This document shows, piece by piece, positions 48,217 to 59,477 of a DNA stretch of 64,000 nt. Under the pieces are notes generated by a model that searched no databases, was not told the origin of the DNA, and saw only the letters and a program-made list of their open reading frames with translations. The first letter of the stretch is position 1, and the number at the start of each line of letters is the position of its first letter. Location of the stretch: the NCBI GenBank assembly GCA_033239125.1, contig BSWB01000001.1, positions 114,818,916-114,882,915 on the forward strand, given 5' to 3'. The position numbers and the translations under genes were made by a program. Source of the stretch: Fagopyrum homotropicum. Taxonomy: Eukaryota; Streptophyta; Magnoliopsida; Caryophyllales; Polygonaceae.

Positions 48217-48547
48217 ATACATATTGACTTTGCCTTTGAGATTAGAGGGTGTTCACCCTATATTTCACGTGTCTCAGCTGAGAGAGTACATTCCAGATCC
48301 GACACACGTCGTCAGCTATGATGACTTAGTGGTTGAGCCGGACCACAATTTTGTTGAGAACCCGATTGCAGTCCTAGAGCGAGGTGTGAGACGCCTGCGT
48401 TCGAATGACATTCCTATGCTGAGGATACAATGGTTTAGACGAGGACCTGATGAGGCTACATGGGAGACAAATGATAGTATCCAGAGGAACTATCTAGATT
48501 TTTATGCCGAGATAGATGCACCTGTAGGATCCACGAGTAGATCTTAG
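48217..48547 (+). pseudogene. pol: E4 integrase C-terminus and chromodomain
   Basis: The frame continues the E4 integrase cut at 36857 (..LEGVHPIFHVSQLREYIPD). It then gives a chromodomain (PIAVLERGVRRLR to WETNDSIQRNYLDFY) up to a stop at 48545-48547. This part is uninterrupted, unlike the rest of E4 pol. Confidence 0.85.
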
Positions 48548-48660
48548 TGCTATCTTGTGTTATGATTATGTGCTTATGTGCTTGATGTGTTTTCATGCTA
48601 GGTGTGATGTATGCATACAATCTTATTAGATCTTGTTTGCTAGCACGAGCTGTGTGTATT

Positions 48661-48950
48661 GCTGGAGATGGTTCTTCCTTCATGCTATTGAGATATGATT
48701 AGGATTTAGCTGGAGATGGTTATTCCTCCACGCTATTGTTTTATGGATATAGTTTGGCTGAAGATGGTTTTCCTCCACGCTCTTGTGTTATGAGTATGGT
48801 TTGGGTGGAGATGGTTTTCCTCCCTGCCTTTGTGATTTGGTTATGGTTTGGCTAGAGATGGTTTTCCTCTATGCCATTGGGTAGTATAGTGATCTTGTTG
48901 CTGGAGTTGATGATTCCTCCATGTTGTGTTTTGAGGTTATATAACGTTAT
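48661..48950 (+). repeat. E4 3' UTR tandem repeat, about six copies of 46-50 bp
   Basis: Units start near 48661, 48710, 48761, 48805, 48851 and 48900 with GCTGGAGATGG and contain TTTTCCTCCAYGC. GGAG and CTCC in each unit can pair. E2 has the same array on the other strand (11402-11910). The polypurine tract TTTTTAGGGGGAAC follows at about 49062-49077. Confidence 0.85.
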
Positions 48951-49080
48951 AGGATGTGACCTTTTGAACGGAGATGTGATACCTCCGATAGAGAGAGTGT
49001 TTATACCTCGGCGTATGGGTCTGAGAGGATTTGGGAATTGTTCAAGTTTCGGGACAAAACTTGTTTTTAGGGGGAACTGA

Positions 49081-50693
49081 TGTAAGAGCTAAAATTTTTG
49101 AATTGTAATTAATGTTGATTAACTTAATCATTGATAGTAATTGACCCATAACTCGCGAAGATTTCGTAAGTGATGAGTATGAGTCCCACCTTTATGTTCC
49201 TTGCCGTAATTTTGAGCTTATGGGGAGTTTTTCACTTTTTCCCCATATAATTATTTTTACTCTCCGGTGTTATTTGAAGCATTTGGAAACTCCAATTTAT
49301 AAAAATGCAGTTGAGAGAAATGATCAAGACATCGGACATGTCCTAGATATGAAATAACATGGAAAGACAAAACGGCCAAAAGAGTCGCTATTTCGTTTCT
49401 TAGCGGCTAAGAAATACAACCTAGAAATACGCGTTTTCCGAGGGAGTTGCGGAATAATTATCCCTACAATATTCCAGATTTATTATTCCAATTTCGAGAA
49501 GTTTGGAGAAGGGGGTTCAACCCGCCTTTGGATCGGTAAAAAATAATTATCGACTTCACTAAAGGATAATTATCGTCTTCGCTATAAATAGCGAAAAATC
49601 GTTTATTAATTCATTTTCTTTCACGTTTCCTCGTAAAATCTCTGATTTCTCTCAACCTTCAAACTCAGATCTACTCTTCGTTTCTAATCCGATTTCAATT
49701 CTATTTGAGTTTCTGCATTCCTCTCTTCATTCTCTTCATATCGGTACAAAGTTTCTGTATTTCCGAGCATATGAAGATCTGGTCGAGCATGTATCTCCCT
49801 AGGCCGATTTCAATTCCATTTTACTTTCTACATTCCGGTGAATTTGATATTGTCTACGCGTAGCCTGCGTCGTTGTGATTCCGAATCTTCTTTCAGATCG
49901 TCAATCGGGTTAGTAACGAATAAGTAATGAATTTATTCGTTTTTCATACTGCGATTTTACCTAAATTGACCTTAGGCTTGTCAAAATGGATAATTAGAAA
50001 TTCCATTATGATCGTTATATTATTCTGGTGTTTATGGGTTGCTTGTTTGATGAAATCTGATGACATGTGGGTTTAGAAATTGCCCGCGGGTAAAACGTTT
50101 TTTTGGCAAAATTTAATTAATTAAATTAGAATTAGAATTGAGATTGATGAATGTTGATTAGATGCTACCTTGAGATTTGAGGAATTGTGAGTTATGTTGA
50201 GATATTGAGGTTTAGTTCGTTGTGAGGCTTATAGGTTGATTATGATCCTTATGGATCCCTTGGGTCTAGGTGTGAACCCTTTGATTGATAGGAGATTTGA
50301 TATCTCTTTATGCCTTGTTATTAGGCAGTGCTATCCTGCGGATCGGAGTTGATCGTGGTTGAGGTTGAGGTAAGTCCGTAGGACTTACTTAGCTACCATT
50401 CCTATATTGGATGTATGCATGAGTGGTGTTTGTTATATGCTTTGTAGCATGCGATGTTGAGTATTACTGACCTATGTTTTATTGGATAGCCTCTTGTAGT
50501 GGCAGTGATAACCTTTCCCTTTCATCATGTAAGGAGTCTAGGAGGTTTTGTGTCGTCAGGCCAATACTGGTATACGGGATGTACACTTCACCACTCCCTT
50601 AGGGTACATGGGAAGTGTGCCAATACTACTCCGGATGGATATGGTACCCAGAGGCGAGGATGATATATTCCTCGTGTCAAATAATTTCATATA

Positions 50694-50745
<52 letters not shown>

Positions 50746-51321
50746 CATACATACATACATACATACATACATACATACATACATACATACATACATACAT
50801 ACATACATACATACATACATACATACATACATACACATATATATATATATGTATATATATATACATATACATATACCTTGAGTGGATGATGTTATAAAGA
50901 TAATTTAACAGGTAAATGTGTGATAGCATGATTATTTGTTTATGATTCCATTACCTGTGTTTGTGCTTATGCATTATCTTGTATATGAATAGTTAGCTAA
51001 CGGTTTATACCGTGTTGTAGATGATCTGTAGGTTAGGAGGACTGCAGAGTGAGTCAGATGGGTGATCCGTTGAGGGCTTCCATACACTAGGATGATGCGA
51101 GGGATTATGGGATATTTTGTATATGTATGAATTGTTGTTTTGTACTCAACGGTGCTTTTGTAAACCTTTGTTGTATATATTTGTACAGTTTGATGTTTTA
51201 GTTTTAATCTATATGTGCCTTGTTGTAAGATCCAGTGAACTTGTTATCAGGCTAGGGTCAGGATCCACTGTGAGATCCTAGACCAGTAGCGCCCGGAGTC
51301 CCGCGGATCTAGGGTGTTACA
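49081..51321 (+). repeat. E4 3' LTR, 2,241 bp
   Basis: It starts TGTAAGAGCT and ends AGGGTGTTACA, followed by GAGAT. It holds a GTAAGTCCGTAGGACTTAC hairpin at about 50370-50388 and a long microsatellite. The ORFs across the microsatellite are artefacts of its periodicity. Confidence 0.9.
50697..50876 (+). repeat. Compound (AT)n(ACAT)n microsatellite in the E4 LTR
   Basis: About 20 AT units (50701-50740) are followed by about 23 ACAT units (50741-50834) and a further TA-rich tail. It is probably highly variable between individuals. Confidence 0.95.
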
Positions 51322-51326
51322 GAGAT

Positions 51327-52310
51327 TATGAGCAATTTTGACCCCCCCTCAAGAGAATGATAGAATAGGAAAGGTGAAGGTCAAAATTCCAAGATTTGAG
51401 GGCAAATGCGATCTGGACGTGTACATGGAATGGGTGACTAAAATTGAACAACTTTGATATTTCACCGTAACTTTAGTTAGCAAAGCAAGATCTAACGTGT
51501 TGCGTTGGAATTTGAAGGATATGCCTTAGTGTGGTGGTATCACCTAATCAAAGAAAGGAGAAGAACGCTAAATCTGGACATCAACACTTGGGAGCAAATG
51601 AAGGCTATGATGAAGGCATGATTTGTGAATCAACATTATGCCAGAGAAGCAAGGAAAAGGCTGGAGAACCTCAAGCAAGGTTCCATGGGTGTGGAAGAAG
51701 TCTACACCACCATACAAATGGCCATGGTTAAAGCCAACATTCAAGAGGATGAGGAGTCTACTATGACTCGATTTGTAAGATTTTTGCATCCATCCTTAGC
51801 TAATGAAATTGATATATATCCCTATGCTAATATGACTAACTTGTTGCATTTGGCTATTAATGTAGAAAAGAAGTTCAAAGGAAGGAACCAAGGAACGAGT
51901 TTGTGGAAACCAAAGAACAAATCTCGACCCCGTAGAGGCAATGCCACCTGAGATTTTAACCGAGATTTGCCTCAAGACGAGAATAAAAGCCAAAATCTAG
52001 ATCTAACAGGCCAAAAAACCTCGTCTCAATCAACATCATCTTGTCCTTTGAATGATCCTTCAAAGGATAATAAAGGGAGCACTTCTAACTCTACTTTACG
52101 TTCTAGAGATATTGTATGCTTGAAATGCCAATGTAGAGGTCATTATTTGAGAGATTGTCCCAATAAAAGAGTTTTATTCATAAATCAACAAGGACAATAT
52201 GAAAGTGAAGAAGAGCATGATAATGATCATACCCACCTTAATGTGTTGCATGAACATGATTTGCTAGTGATAGTGATGGAAGTTGTGAATATGAGCATGG
52301 ATAATCTTTA
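51327..52310 (+). pseudogene. gag: G gag continuation with one zinc knuckle
   Basis: Capsid sequence resumes after E4 (IPRFEGKCDLDVYMEWVTKIEQL) with several stops and a frameshift. An intact stretch at 51625-51951 includes YAREARKRLENLKQG and LLHLAINVEKKFKGR. A CCHC knuckle CLKCQCRGHYLRDC lies at 52117-52158. G-type palindromes lie in the linker between capsid and knuckle (about 51918-51968). The motif set matches CRM-like gag. Confidence 0.78.
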
Positions 52311-52369
52311 ATTGCTCGGACAACTTTGCTAGCTAAGATAACACCATGTGAGGATAATCAAAGGGAAAA

Positions 52370-54260
52370 TCTCTTTCATACTAGGTGTCTTGGTAAAGGG
52401 AAGGTGTGTAATATGATTATTGATGGAGGTAGGTTGTTCCAAAATTGCTAATGATGAATTGGTCAATAAGTTGCATATCCTATAATTTTACCACCCTAGA
52501 TTATATAAGTTACATTGGATGAATGATTGTAGTGAGTTAAAGGTGAATAAGCAAGCTAGAATTACCTTTACTTTGGGTAAATATGAGGATACTATTGTGT
52601 GTGATGTTGTGCCCATGCAAGCATGTCATATTCTATTAGGACGCCCATGGTAATTTGATAGAAAAGTCAAGCATGATGGATTTAATAATAAACATTCATT
52701 TGAGTTCAATTGGACACACAATTATCCTTAGGCCTCTCACCCCTTTGTAGATTGTAGAACATTATGACAAAAAGAAGAAGCAGCAAAAGGAAAAAGAGCG
52801 AGAAACACATTCCAGAGAAGAACTGTCGGCCAAAGACGAAATCTCGCCTGAGATTACCAGAATCTCTCCCTGGTACAAAAAGTTCTCACTCAAGTTCGAG
52901 GCCTCTTTCTAGTTCATTAGAATCTCGGTCAAGTGACGAAATCTCACCCGAGATTCCTTCTGTTGAAACTAATCGAGTTCTTTTAGTATCCAAAAAGGAG
53001 TTTATCGATGATTATGTTCCTTTGGATACTGTTCTTATGAGCTTATGTAAAAGTCTTGTGACTTTGAGTGATGAAGTCATGGCTACCTTACCCAAAACCC
53101 TTCTAACCCTTTTAGATGAGTTTTGCGATATTTTTCCGGATAAGATTCCTGCAGAACTTCCACCCTTTCGAGGCATTGACATCAAATGGATTTAATTCCT
53201 AGGGCTTCACTTCCTAATCAACACGCTTATAGGATGAGTCCTGAAGAGAGTCAGGAGATTCAAGATCAAGTTCAAGAGCTTTTGAATAAAGGATACGTAC
53301 GAAAGAGTTTAAGTCCATGTGCAATACCCGTCCTTTTGGTTCCCAAAAAGGACAACACTTGGAGGATGTGTGTTGATTATCGAGCGATTAACAACATTAC
53401 TATCAAGTGTCGACATCCCATTCCCCGTTTGGATGACATGGTAGATGAGCTTAGTGGATCCACTTTATTCTCGAAGGTTGATCGTAAGAATGAATGTCAT
53501 TAAATTCGGATATGGGAAGGAGACGAATGGATGACGGCGTTCAAGACTAAGTTTGGATTATATGAATGGTTGGTTATGCCTTTTGGTTTGACTAAAGCTC
53601 CTATCACTTTCATGAGATTGATGAATCATGTCTTGCGTCCCCTCATTGGAAAGTTTGTGGTTGTCTACTTTGATGACATTCTCATCTACAACAAATCACT
53701 TGACGAGCATGAAGGAACACTTGAGGGAAGTACTTGAAACTCTTAGAAATGATTCTTTATATACTAACATTAAGAAATGTGAGTTTAGCACTAATCAAGT
53801 TATTTTTCTTGGATTTGTAGTAAGTACAAGAGGTCTAGAAGTGGATGATCGAAGAGAAGATCAAAGCAAACAAAGAATGACCTACACCAACAACCATCGG
53901 CCATGTTCGATCACTCCATGGATTAGGTACCTTCTATAGACATTTTGTATGGGACATTAGTACCATTTCATCCCCCTCTCACTTCTCTCACGAAGAAGCA
54001 AGTACAGTTCGAGTGGGGAGATCCACAAGAGAAAGCTTTTAAGGACTTGAAGTGGCAACTATCACATGGACCACTACTACCACTTCCGGACTTCACTAAA
54101 CCAATTGAGATTGAGTGTGACACATCAGGAATTGGCATTGGAGGCGTGCTCATGCAAGAAGGTAAGCCTCTTGCATTCTTTAGTAAGAAATTGAAAGGAG
54201 CATGCTTGAATTATCCGACATATGATAAGGAATTGTATGCATTATTTTGAGTTTTTAAGA
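52370..54260 (+). pseudogene. pol: G protease-RT-RNase H
   Basis: The protease reads CNMIIDGG (Asp at 52422) and CHILLGRPW. A linker with two G-type palindromes (52839-52955) precedes the RT: SPCAIPVLLVPKKD, RHPIPRLDDMVDEL, MPFGLTKAP and VVYFDDILIYN (Asp pair at 53672-53677 intact). RNase H has ECDTSGIGIGGVLMQ and NYPTYDKELYALF. Stops and at least two frameshifts (one near 53700-53940) break it. The RT sequence is close to CRM-type chromoviruses in my judgement. Confidence 0.82.
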
Positions 54261-55443
54261 CATAGCAGTATTATCTTTGGCCTAATGAATTTATTCTTAG
54301 TATGAGTCCTTAAAACATTTTAGGAGTCAAGATAAGTTGGATAGAAGGCATGATGCATGAATTGAGTTTATATAAACTTTTTCATATATCATTAAGTATA
54401 AAAAGGGAAAGGATAATGTTGTTACCTATGCCCTTTCTAGAAGTTATTCTTTCATCACTATTATGGATTCTAAGGTTTTAGGCTTCTATTTCATTAAGGA
54501 TATATACATGGATGACATTGATCTTGGTGATATTTATACGCAGTGTAAATCTCAGCCTTACACTAGAAATCTCGCCCGAGATTTGCCTCTTTGTGATAAA
54601 TTCTGTATTTTTGAAGGTTTCTTCTTTCGTGAGGATAAAATTTGTATTCCTAGATATTCTATCAGACTGTTACTTGTTGAGGAAGCTTGAATGGGTGGTT
54701 TAACGGGAAATGGTGGTAGAGATAAGACATTTCATATGTTGCATTTGCACTTTTATTGGCTCATATGCTTAAAGATGTTGAGCATATAATTAAGAGATGT
54801 CTTGTGTGCTTAAAAGATAAGGCTAGATTGAAACCACATGGTTTGTATACTCCCTTACATACGCCTACCTCACCATGACTAGGTATTAGTTTGAACTTTG
54901 TTGTAGGATTAACTAGGACTAAGAAAGGGAGAAATTCTATTTATGTGGTTGTTGATCTTTTTTCCAAAATGGCTTATTTTGTTGCTTGTCATAAGACCGA
55001 GGATGCTTACAATGTCGCTAACTTGTTCTTTAGGGAAATTATTAGAATACATGGAGTACCTAGGACTATTGTGAGTGATAGAGATGTTAAGTTTCTTAGT
55101 TTCTTTTGGAAGACTTGGGGAAAATTAGGAACTAGGTTGTTATTTTTAACCTCTAGTCATCCTCAAACGGATAGTAAGACGGAGGTTACTAATAGGATCT
55201 TAACTACCATTTTTCGGACCATTGTGAAGGATAATTTGAGTGCTTGGAAAGATATGTTACCCCATGTAGAGTTTGCGTATAATCGAACCATTCATTCATC
55301 TACTAACCTAATGCCTTTTGAGTATTCTATGAGTTAAATCCTTTGACCCCTTTTGATCTTATACCGTTGCCTATAATGGAGCGAGTAGATTTTAATGTAG
55401 AAAAAACAAGTGGAATTCATCAAGAATCTACATAAGAGGACAT
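54261..55443 (+). pseudogene. pol: G RNase H tail and integrase core
   Basis: A degraded RNase H end is followed by a linker carrying the perfect palindrome AAATCTCGCCCGAGATTT (54567-54584). The integrase core follows (54885-55337), with SDRD and the Glu of KTEVTNR present. The first catalytic Asp of the MDF motif reads Asn (LNF at 54891-54899). The frame ends shortly after 55337 and the C-terminal domain is split by the hAT element at 55444. Confidence 0.8.
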
Positions 55444-56715
55444 CAGGGCCGGTTCTTCAATTTTTTGTGCCCGGGGCGATATTTTTTCGGGTGCCCTAGT
55501 GATATAAAATTATTGTCATACTCAAATTATTAGATATAAAAAATATAAAATAACACATTATAACAAATGATATAAAACCAAAATTTTAGTTTAGAAAAAC
55601 TTATTGAACCTACATAGAGAAATTTTTTTACATAATTGAAAAGAAAATCAAAACTTTGTTTTATATAATTGGAAATAAATCAAAAGCACATTATAACATA
55701 CATATTAATCATTTATGTTGTCTTTCATTTTTTGAACAAATCTTCTATTATCTTTGCATAATCAACAAATTCCAACAATTGACCGAATTGTTACTCCATT
55801 AAGCCTATATTGAGTCATGGTAGTTCACAAACATGACTTGAAAAACTAGTTTAACTCATATATTTTGAATATGTTTTCCGAATAATAATAATAATAATAA
55901 TTTCATCTTATTTAAATTATATTCAATATTCAATAAAATTTTAACTCTATAGATGTTAAATGATATTTATAAATCATAAAGTAAATATATAATTATATTA
56001 AAAAAATAACTATTTATACTCGCACAAATTTAATTTTAAGTATAATTATAATATAACATTTAAAAATAATTTTTTCATTAATGGAAATTTCATTATGAAC
56101 TTATCAACAAATGAGATACTTAATGTAACATCTATTGAAATAATAATTTTTATTACATTGAGAATCTTGATAAGTTAAAATTTTTATTAATTAAAATTTT
56201 ATTTTATTGTTAAATTATAATTCAAACTTAAAATCATATTTTTGTTATTTATTATAAATAGTCATGTTTTTTTAACCGATTTATATCTTTATTTTATTGG
56301 CTTATAAATATCATTTAACATTTATAGAAATAAGAGTTACAATTTTTATTAAATATTTTATATAATTTAAATAACATCATATTATAATAATTATTATTCG
56401 AAAAAACATATACAAAATATAAGAGTTAACTAGTTAACATTGAAAATATGATGAAGTGGAACATTATAACTCACAATTCTAGCTTTGTTGATAATAATAA
56501 ATTTAGTTTTGATATCATATCACTAAATCAGAGTGGCGCAATGAGATTTTGGTTGTCTTATGACCTAGAGGTCTAAGGATCAATTTCCACAAATCTAATT
56601 TTATTCAATATATATTAGTTTTTTTTTAAAATTTGGGGCCCCAAATTATATGGGCCCCAAATTATATGGGGCTCTGGGCTGTGGCCCATGCTGCCCAGCA
56701 GCAGGGCCGGCCCTG
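55444..56715. mobile_element. Non-autonomous hAT element, 1,272 bp
   Basis: Ends CAGGGCCGGTTCT and CCGGCCCTG form short inverted repeats of the common plant hAT type. They are flanked by an exact 8-bp duplication GAGGACAT (55436-55443 and 56716-56723). The interior is AT-rich with no transposase frame. Near the right end, GGGCCCCAAATTATAT is repeated in tandem. Removing the element rejoins the G integrase tail. Confidence 0.93.
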
Positions 56716-56723
56716 GAGGACAT

Positions 56724-57044
56724 GCATAAGTCTGGAAGAGAAAGGGAAATCCATTGCTACCAAGACAAATCGGAATCGCAAGGAAATGTTATTCAAATCC
56801 GGAGATCTTGTTTGGTTGCATCTAAGGAAAGAGCAATTTCCAGAGAAGAGGAAGTCTAAGTTGTCTCCAAGAGGAGATGAACCATTTCAAGTCAAGCATA
56901 AAGTTGGAAACAATGCTTATGCCTTGGAGCTTCCGGAGGAATATGGAGTAGCTCTACCTTCAATGTAGGATATTTTAGTCCTTTTGAATCTAGTGATGAG
57001 CATAATGATGATTCGAGGACGAATTCTTTTCAAGAATGGGAGTA
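56724..57044 (+). pseudogene. pol: G integrase C-terminal domain
   Basis: The frame with LFKSGDLVWLHLRKEQFPEKRKS, LSPRGDEPFQV and NAYALELPEEYG is the SH3-like/GPY-F part of integrase. A stop follows at 56966-56968. Downstream, other frames still carry DDSRTNSFQEW and, inside the LTR, GPITRARAK. The original protein thus extended into the 3' LTR. A purine-rich AAGAATGGGAG precedes the LTR. Confidence 0.8.
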
Positions 57045-58065
57045 TGATGTGGACCATCCCCAACACCTCCTAAAGGACCTATCACTAGAGCTAGAGCAAA
57101 GACAATGAAGGAGAAGGTGTTGTCATCTTCAAAGGCCACCCAAGAAGAGGTTGCTAGCTTATTGGCAAAATGTATGCCTAAAGAGACTTCACTTATGCCT
57201 AAGTCTTCTTTAGTGACATTTTGTCTATTGTAGGACCTTACAAGAGTAAAGATGGTCAAGGAAGCAAGAAAAGTGGATAGAACGATACTAAAGAAAACCA
57301 AGGAAGAAATATTGGCCTTGAGATAAAATATCGCCCGAGATTTAGACCGAGATTTTCCATTTGTGGGGATCTGTAAGATCGAGTCGAAAATCTTATTAGT
57401 TATCATTATCTTGTAGTTATTTTAAATACCTTTAAAGCTCTAAACATTTTGAAGGTATCTTTTTGGTTTTTGATCCTATCTTTTTTTTTATTTTCTAGGA
57501 GAATCTCGACTATAAATGGCCACAGAAGCCGAGATTCATAGGTAGATTTGATTATATTTTATTTCCACAATATTGTGAGATAATCCCCGCTTCGGTTATG
57601 ATGTTTGTGTTCTATTCATTTCCATTCAAATAAAAATAAATCCTTTGATTGAATAGTTGCGAGTTCATGCTAGGTTGTGCTTGGGTGTGTTAATCTTCTT
57701 AAAGGGTTGGTGCTCCTAGTCTATTGTGGTCCCTCTTTGTGCTTGTTTAGAAGGCTTGTGTAAGATTAAAGAAGGTAGGGTTAAGGTAAGATCTTTGTTA
57801 AGGGGTTTTGATCCAATTGGTCAAGGTTCTTTGCAAGAATACCTTGGTTCGTATCTTCCTATATTTCCATCAATTTCAATCCATATTGTCACCTTCTTAT
57901 CTATCCATTATCATTCCATAACCTCACATTCTTTGTGTTCGAGTTTTCACAAATCTCGGCCTCATTATACAAATCTCGTCCGAAAATTTCCCCAAAATTT
58001 CCTTATGTTGTCAGTTTTGTGGACTTCTAATCTAGATCGGGAATTGCGGCATCAACCCCGCATCA
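57045..58065 (+). repeat. G 3' LTR, 1,021 bp
   Basis: It starts TGATGTGG and ends CCCGCATCA, followed by CATAT. It contains a G-type palindrome at 57326-57343, the bracketed TATA box at 57501-57537, and half-sites at 57950-57990. Its first part encodes the remnant of the pol C-terminus. Confidence 0.88.
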
Positions 58066-58070
58066 CATAT

Positions 58071-59029
58071 ACATGTTTTAACTGATAAGATAAAGATGTT
58101 TAAACTAAATATCATCATTACACATATCACATTAATATAGACAGGTTAAAGTTCATAAATTCCAAGGCCTCTCAAAGGGATGCGTATAATTGTCTTACAA
58201 GTTCACAGTTGGATCCTTGTCGGGTCTATTAATCGTCAACAATTGGGACAAATGCTTTGTTTGATCGTTTTGATCAAGTATCTTTCTATATTAGCCTTGT
58301 TACTTCCCACTTGAACTCAATATCACACGTGACACCTTATAATTTATCACTATGTGCTTTGCAAACCATCCCTTATCTCAAGCCAGATTCAAATGGTGTA
58401 TGATTACAAATACATTATATCAGCTTTCTTCTTTATGTTTTATGTACAACATCACAAGGAACCATAATGATAGTACTTTTTACCTTTTACGTTCTAGACA
58501 CAACCCCATACTTGAATCTTGTTTTCTTCTTCCATTGTATAACTTTGCTTCGTAATTTCCAGATGGGTCAAACAAGCTAGAAGGGGCTAACAAGATTGAG
58601 ATAAAAGGCAAAGTTACCAAGGTAATAATACGCTTAAACAAAGACATGCCTCAATCATATTTATATTTATAAAAGAAAGAGAAAATATGTGTTCTCGAAA
58701 GAGAATCAATAGTAAGTTCTAGGGAATCAAAGCATAGTAAATGACAAATAAAAGACACATGTAACAATGTGCATTAAAAGAAGAATATTCACCAAGTCAA
58801 GTCATGGAACATAATCACTTGACATCACACATAAAACACAATGAGACAAACAAGGTTGAAGAACAAAATCATTAGCATCATCAATAAGTATAGAGTCATA
58901 GAGTAATATCATAGTTTCCAAGAAACTCAATTACATGTGACTAGACAAAATGTGCATGTTGATACAAAGTAATTTGTTAAGTCTATTGGCATTCGAAAGC
59001 AGGAAAACATGACAAAAACAAAATAAGAA
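58071..59029. other. Intergenic DNA between G and E5
   Basis: No gene, terminal repeat or tandem array is recognised. It should be the continuation of the sequence left of 29987, into which G inserted. Confidence 0.5.
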
Positions 59030-59049
59030 CGTTTGAGAGGGGACAATAG

Positions 59050-59472
59050 TGTTTCAATTGTGGCAGTCCCGGACATGTACGACCTGATTACCCGAGGGCA
59101 CCAATGACTTGCTTCACTTGTGGCAAGTCAGGTCACCGATCTACCCTTTTCCTATAGGGAAAGGCTTCTTCACAACAGGGTTTTTCCCCTGCTAGTGCAA
59201 CAGGAGGTGGGTAGAGGCCACGTCAGTATCAGACCCTAGGATAGCCGTGGGTCCCAGATCATCCTCTACTCAATGTTCCGCACTAGGACCGAGTAGAGGC
59301 AAAGGCCGTGGTAGGAGCACCATTGATACGAGAGGAGCACATGCTTAAGTTTACGAGTTGAGAAGTATTGAGGATCCAGTAGCACCAACCACTACAGGTT
59401 TCACTCATTTTAATGGTTACCCGATGGTGGTAGGGTTTGAGGTCCCCGCGAGATACACGATTGTCCCATATT
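59050..59472 (+). pseudogene. gag-pol: E5 gag zinc knuckles and start of protease
   Basis: Two knuckles are present: CFNCGSPGHVRPDY, with the last Cys changed to Tyr, and CFTCGKSGHRSTLF, with the last Cys lost. The codon before the first knuckle is TAG where E1 has CAG. The linker and a little of the protease region follow, up to CPIF at the S insertion. The protease active site itself is not preserved. Confidence 0.75.
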
Positions 59473-59477
59473 TTTGG

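Larger units (their letters stand above)
33373..51321 (+). mobile_element. E4: Tekay-like chromovirus inserted in the G gag, 5' LTR and gag lost
   Basis: The right end is a complete LTR ending TTACA followed by GAGAT (51322-51326). The left has GAGAT (33368-33372), so the insertion site is preserved, yet no 5' LTR, primer site or gag precedes the protease. About 215 bp (33373-33590) of unrecognised sequence lies at the left. The pol region is heavily broken and split by H at 36862/48217. The LTR and 3' UTR array identify it as the same family as E2. Confidence 0.75.
29992..58065 (+). mobile_element. G: old CRM-like chromovirus split by nested insertions
   Basis: LTR ends TGATG/CATCA and a CATAT duplication (29987-29991 and 58066-58070) define one element although its ends are 28 kb apart. 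Its own parts are 29992-30989 (5' LTR), part of 32261-33372 (leader, gag start), 51327-55443 and 56724-58065. The pol motifs (for example RHPIPRLDDMVDEL, GEPF-type integrase tail and GPITRARAK) and a frame running into the LTR suggest the CRM/related chromovirus group. LTR divergence is roughly 13% by eye over the first 265 bp. All frames are broken. Confidence 0.85.

Noticed and set aside
50548..50929. Open frames of 80-113 codons on both strands with YIYIYI, HTYIHTYI and CMYVCMYV repeats
   Set aside because: They are translations of the (AT)n(ACAT)n microsatellite inside an LTR; every frame of such a repeat is open.
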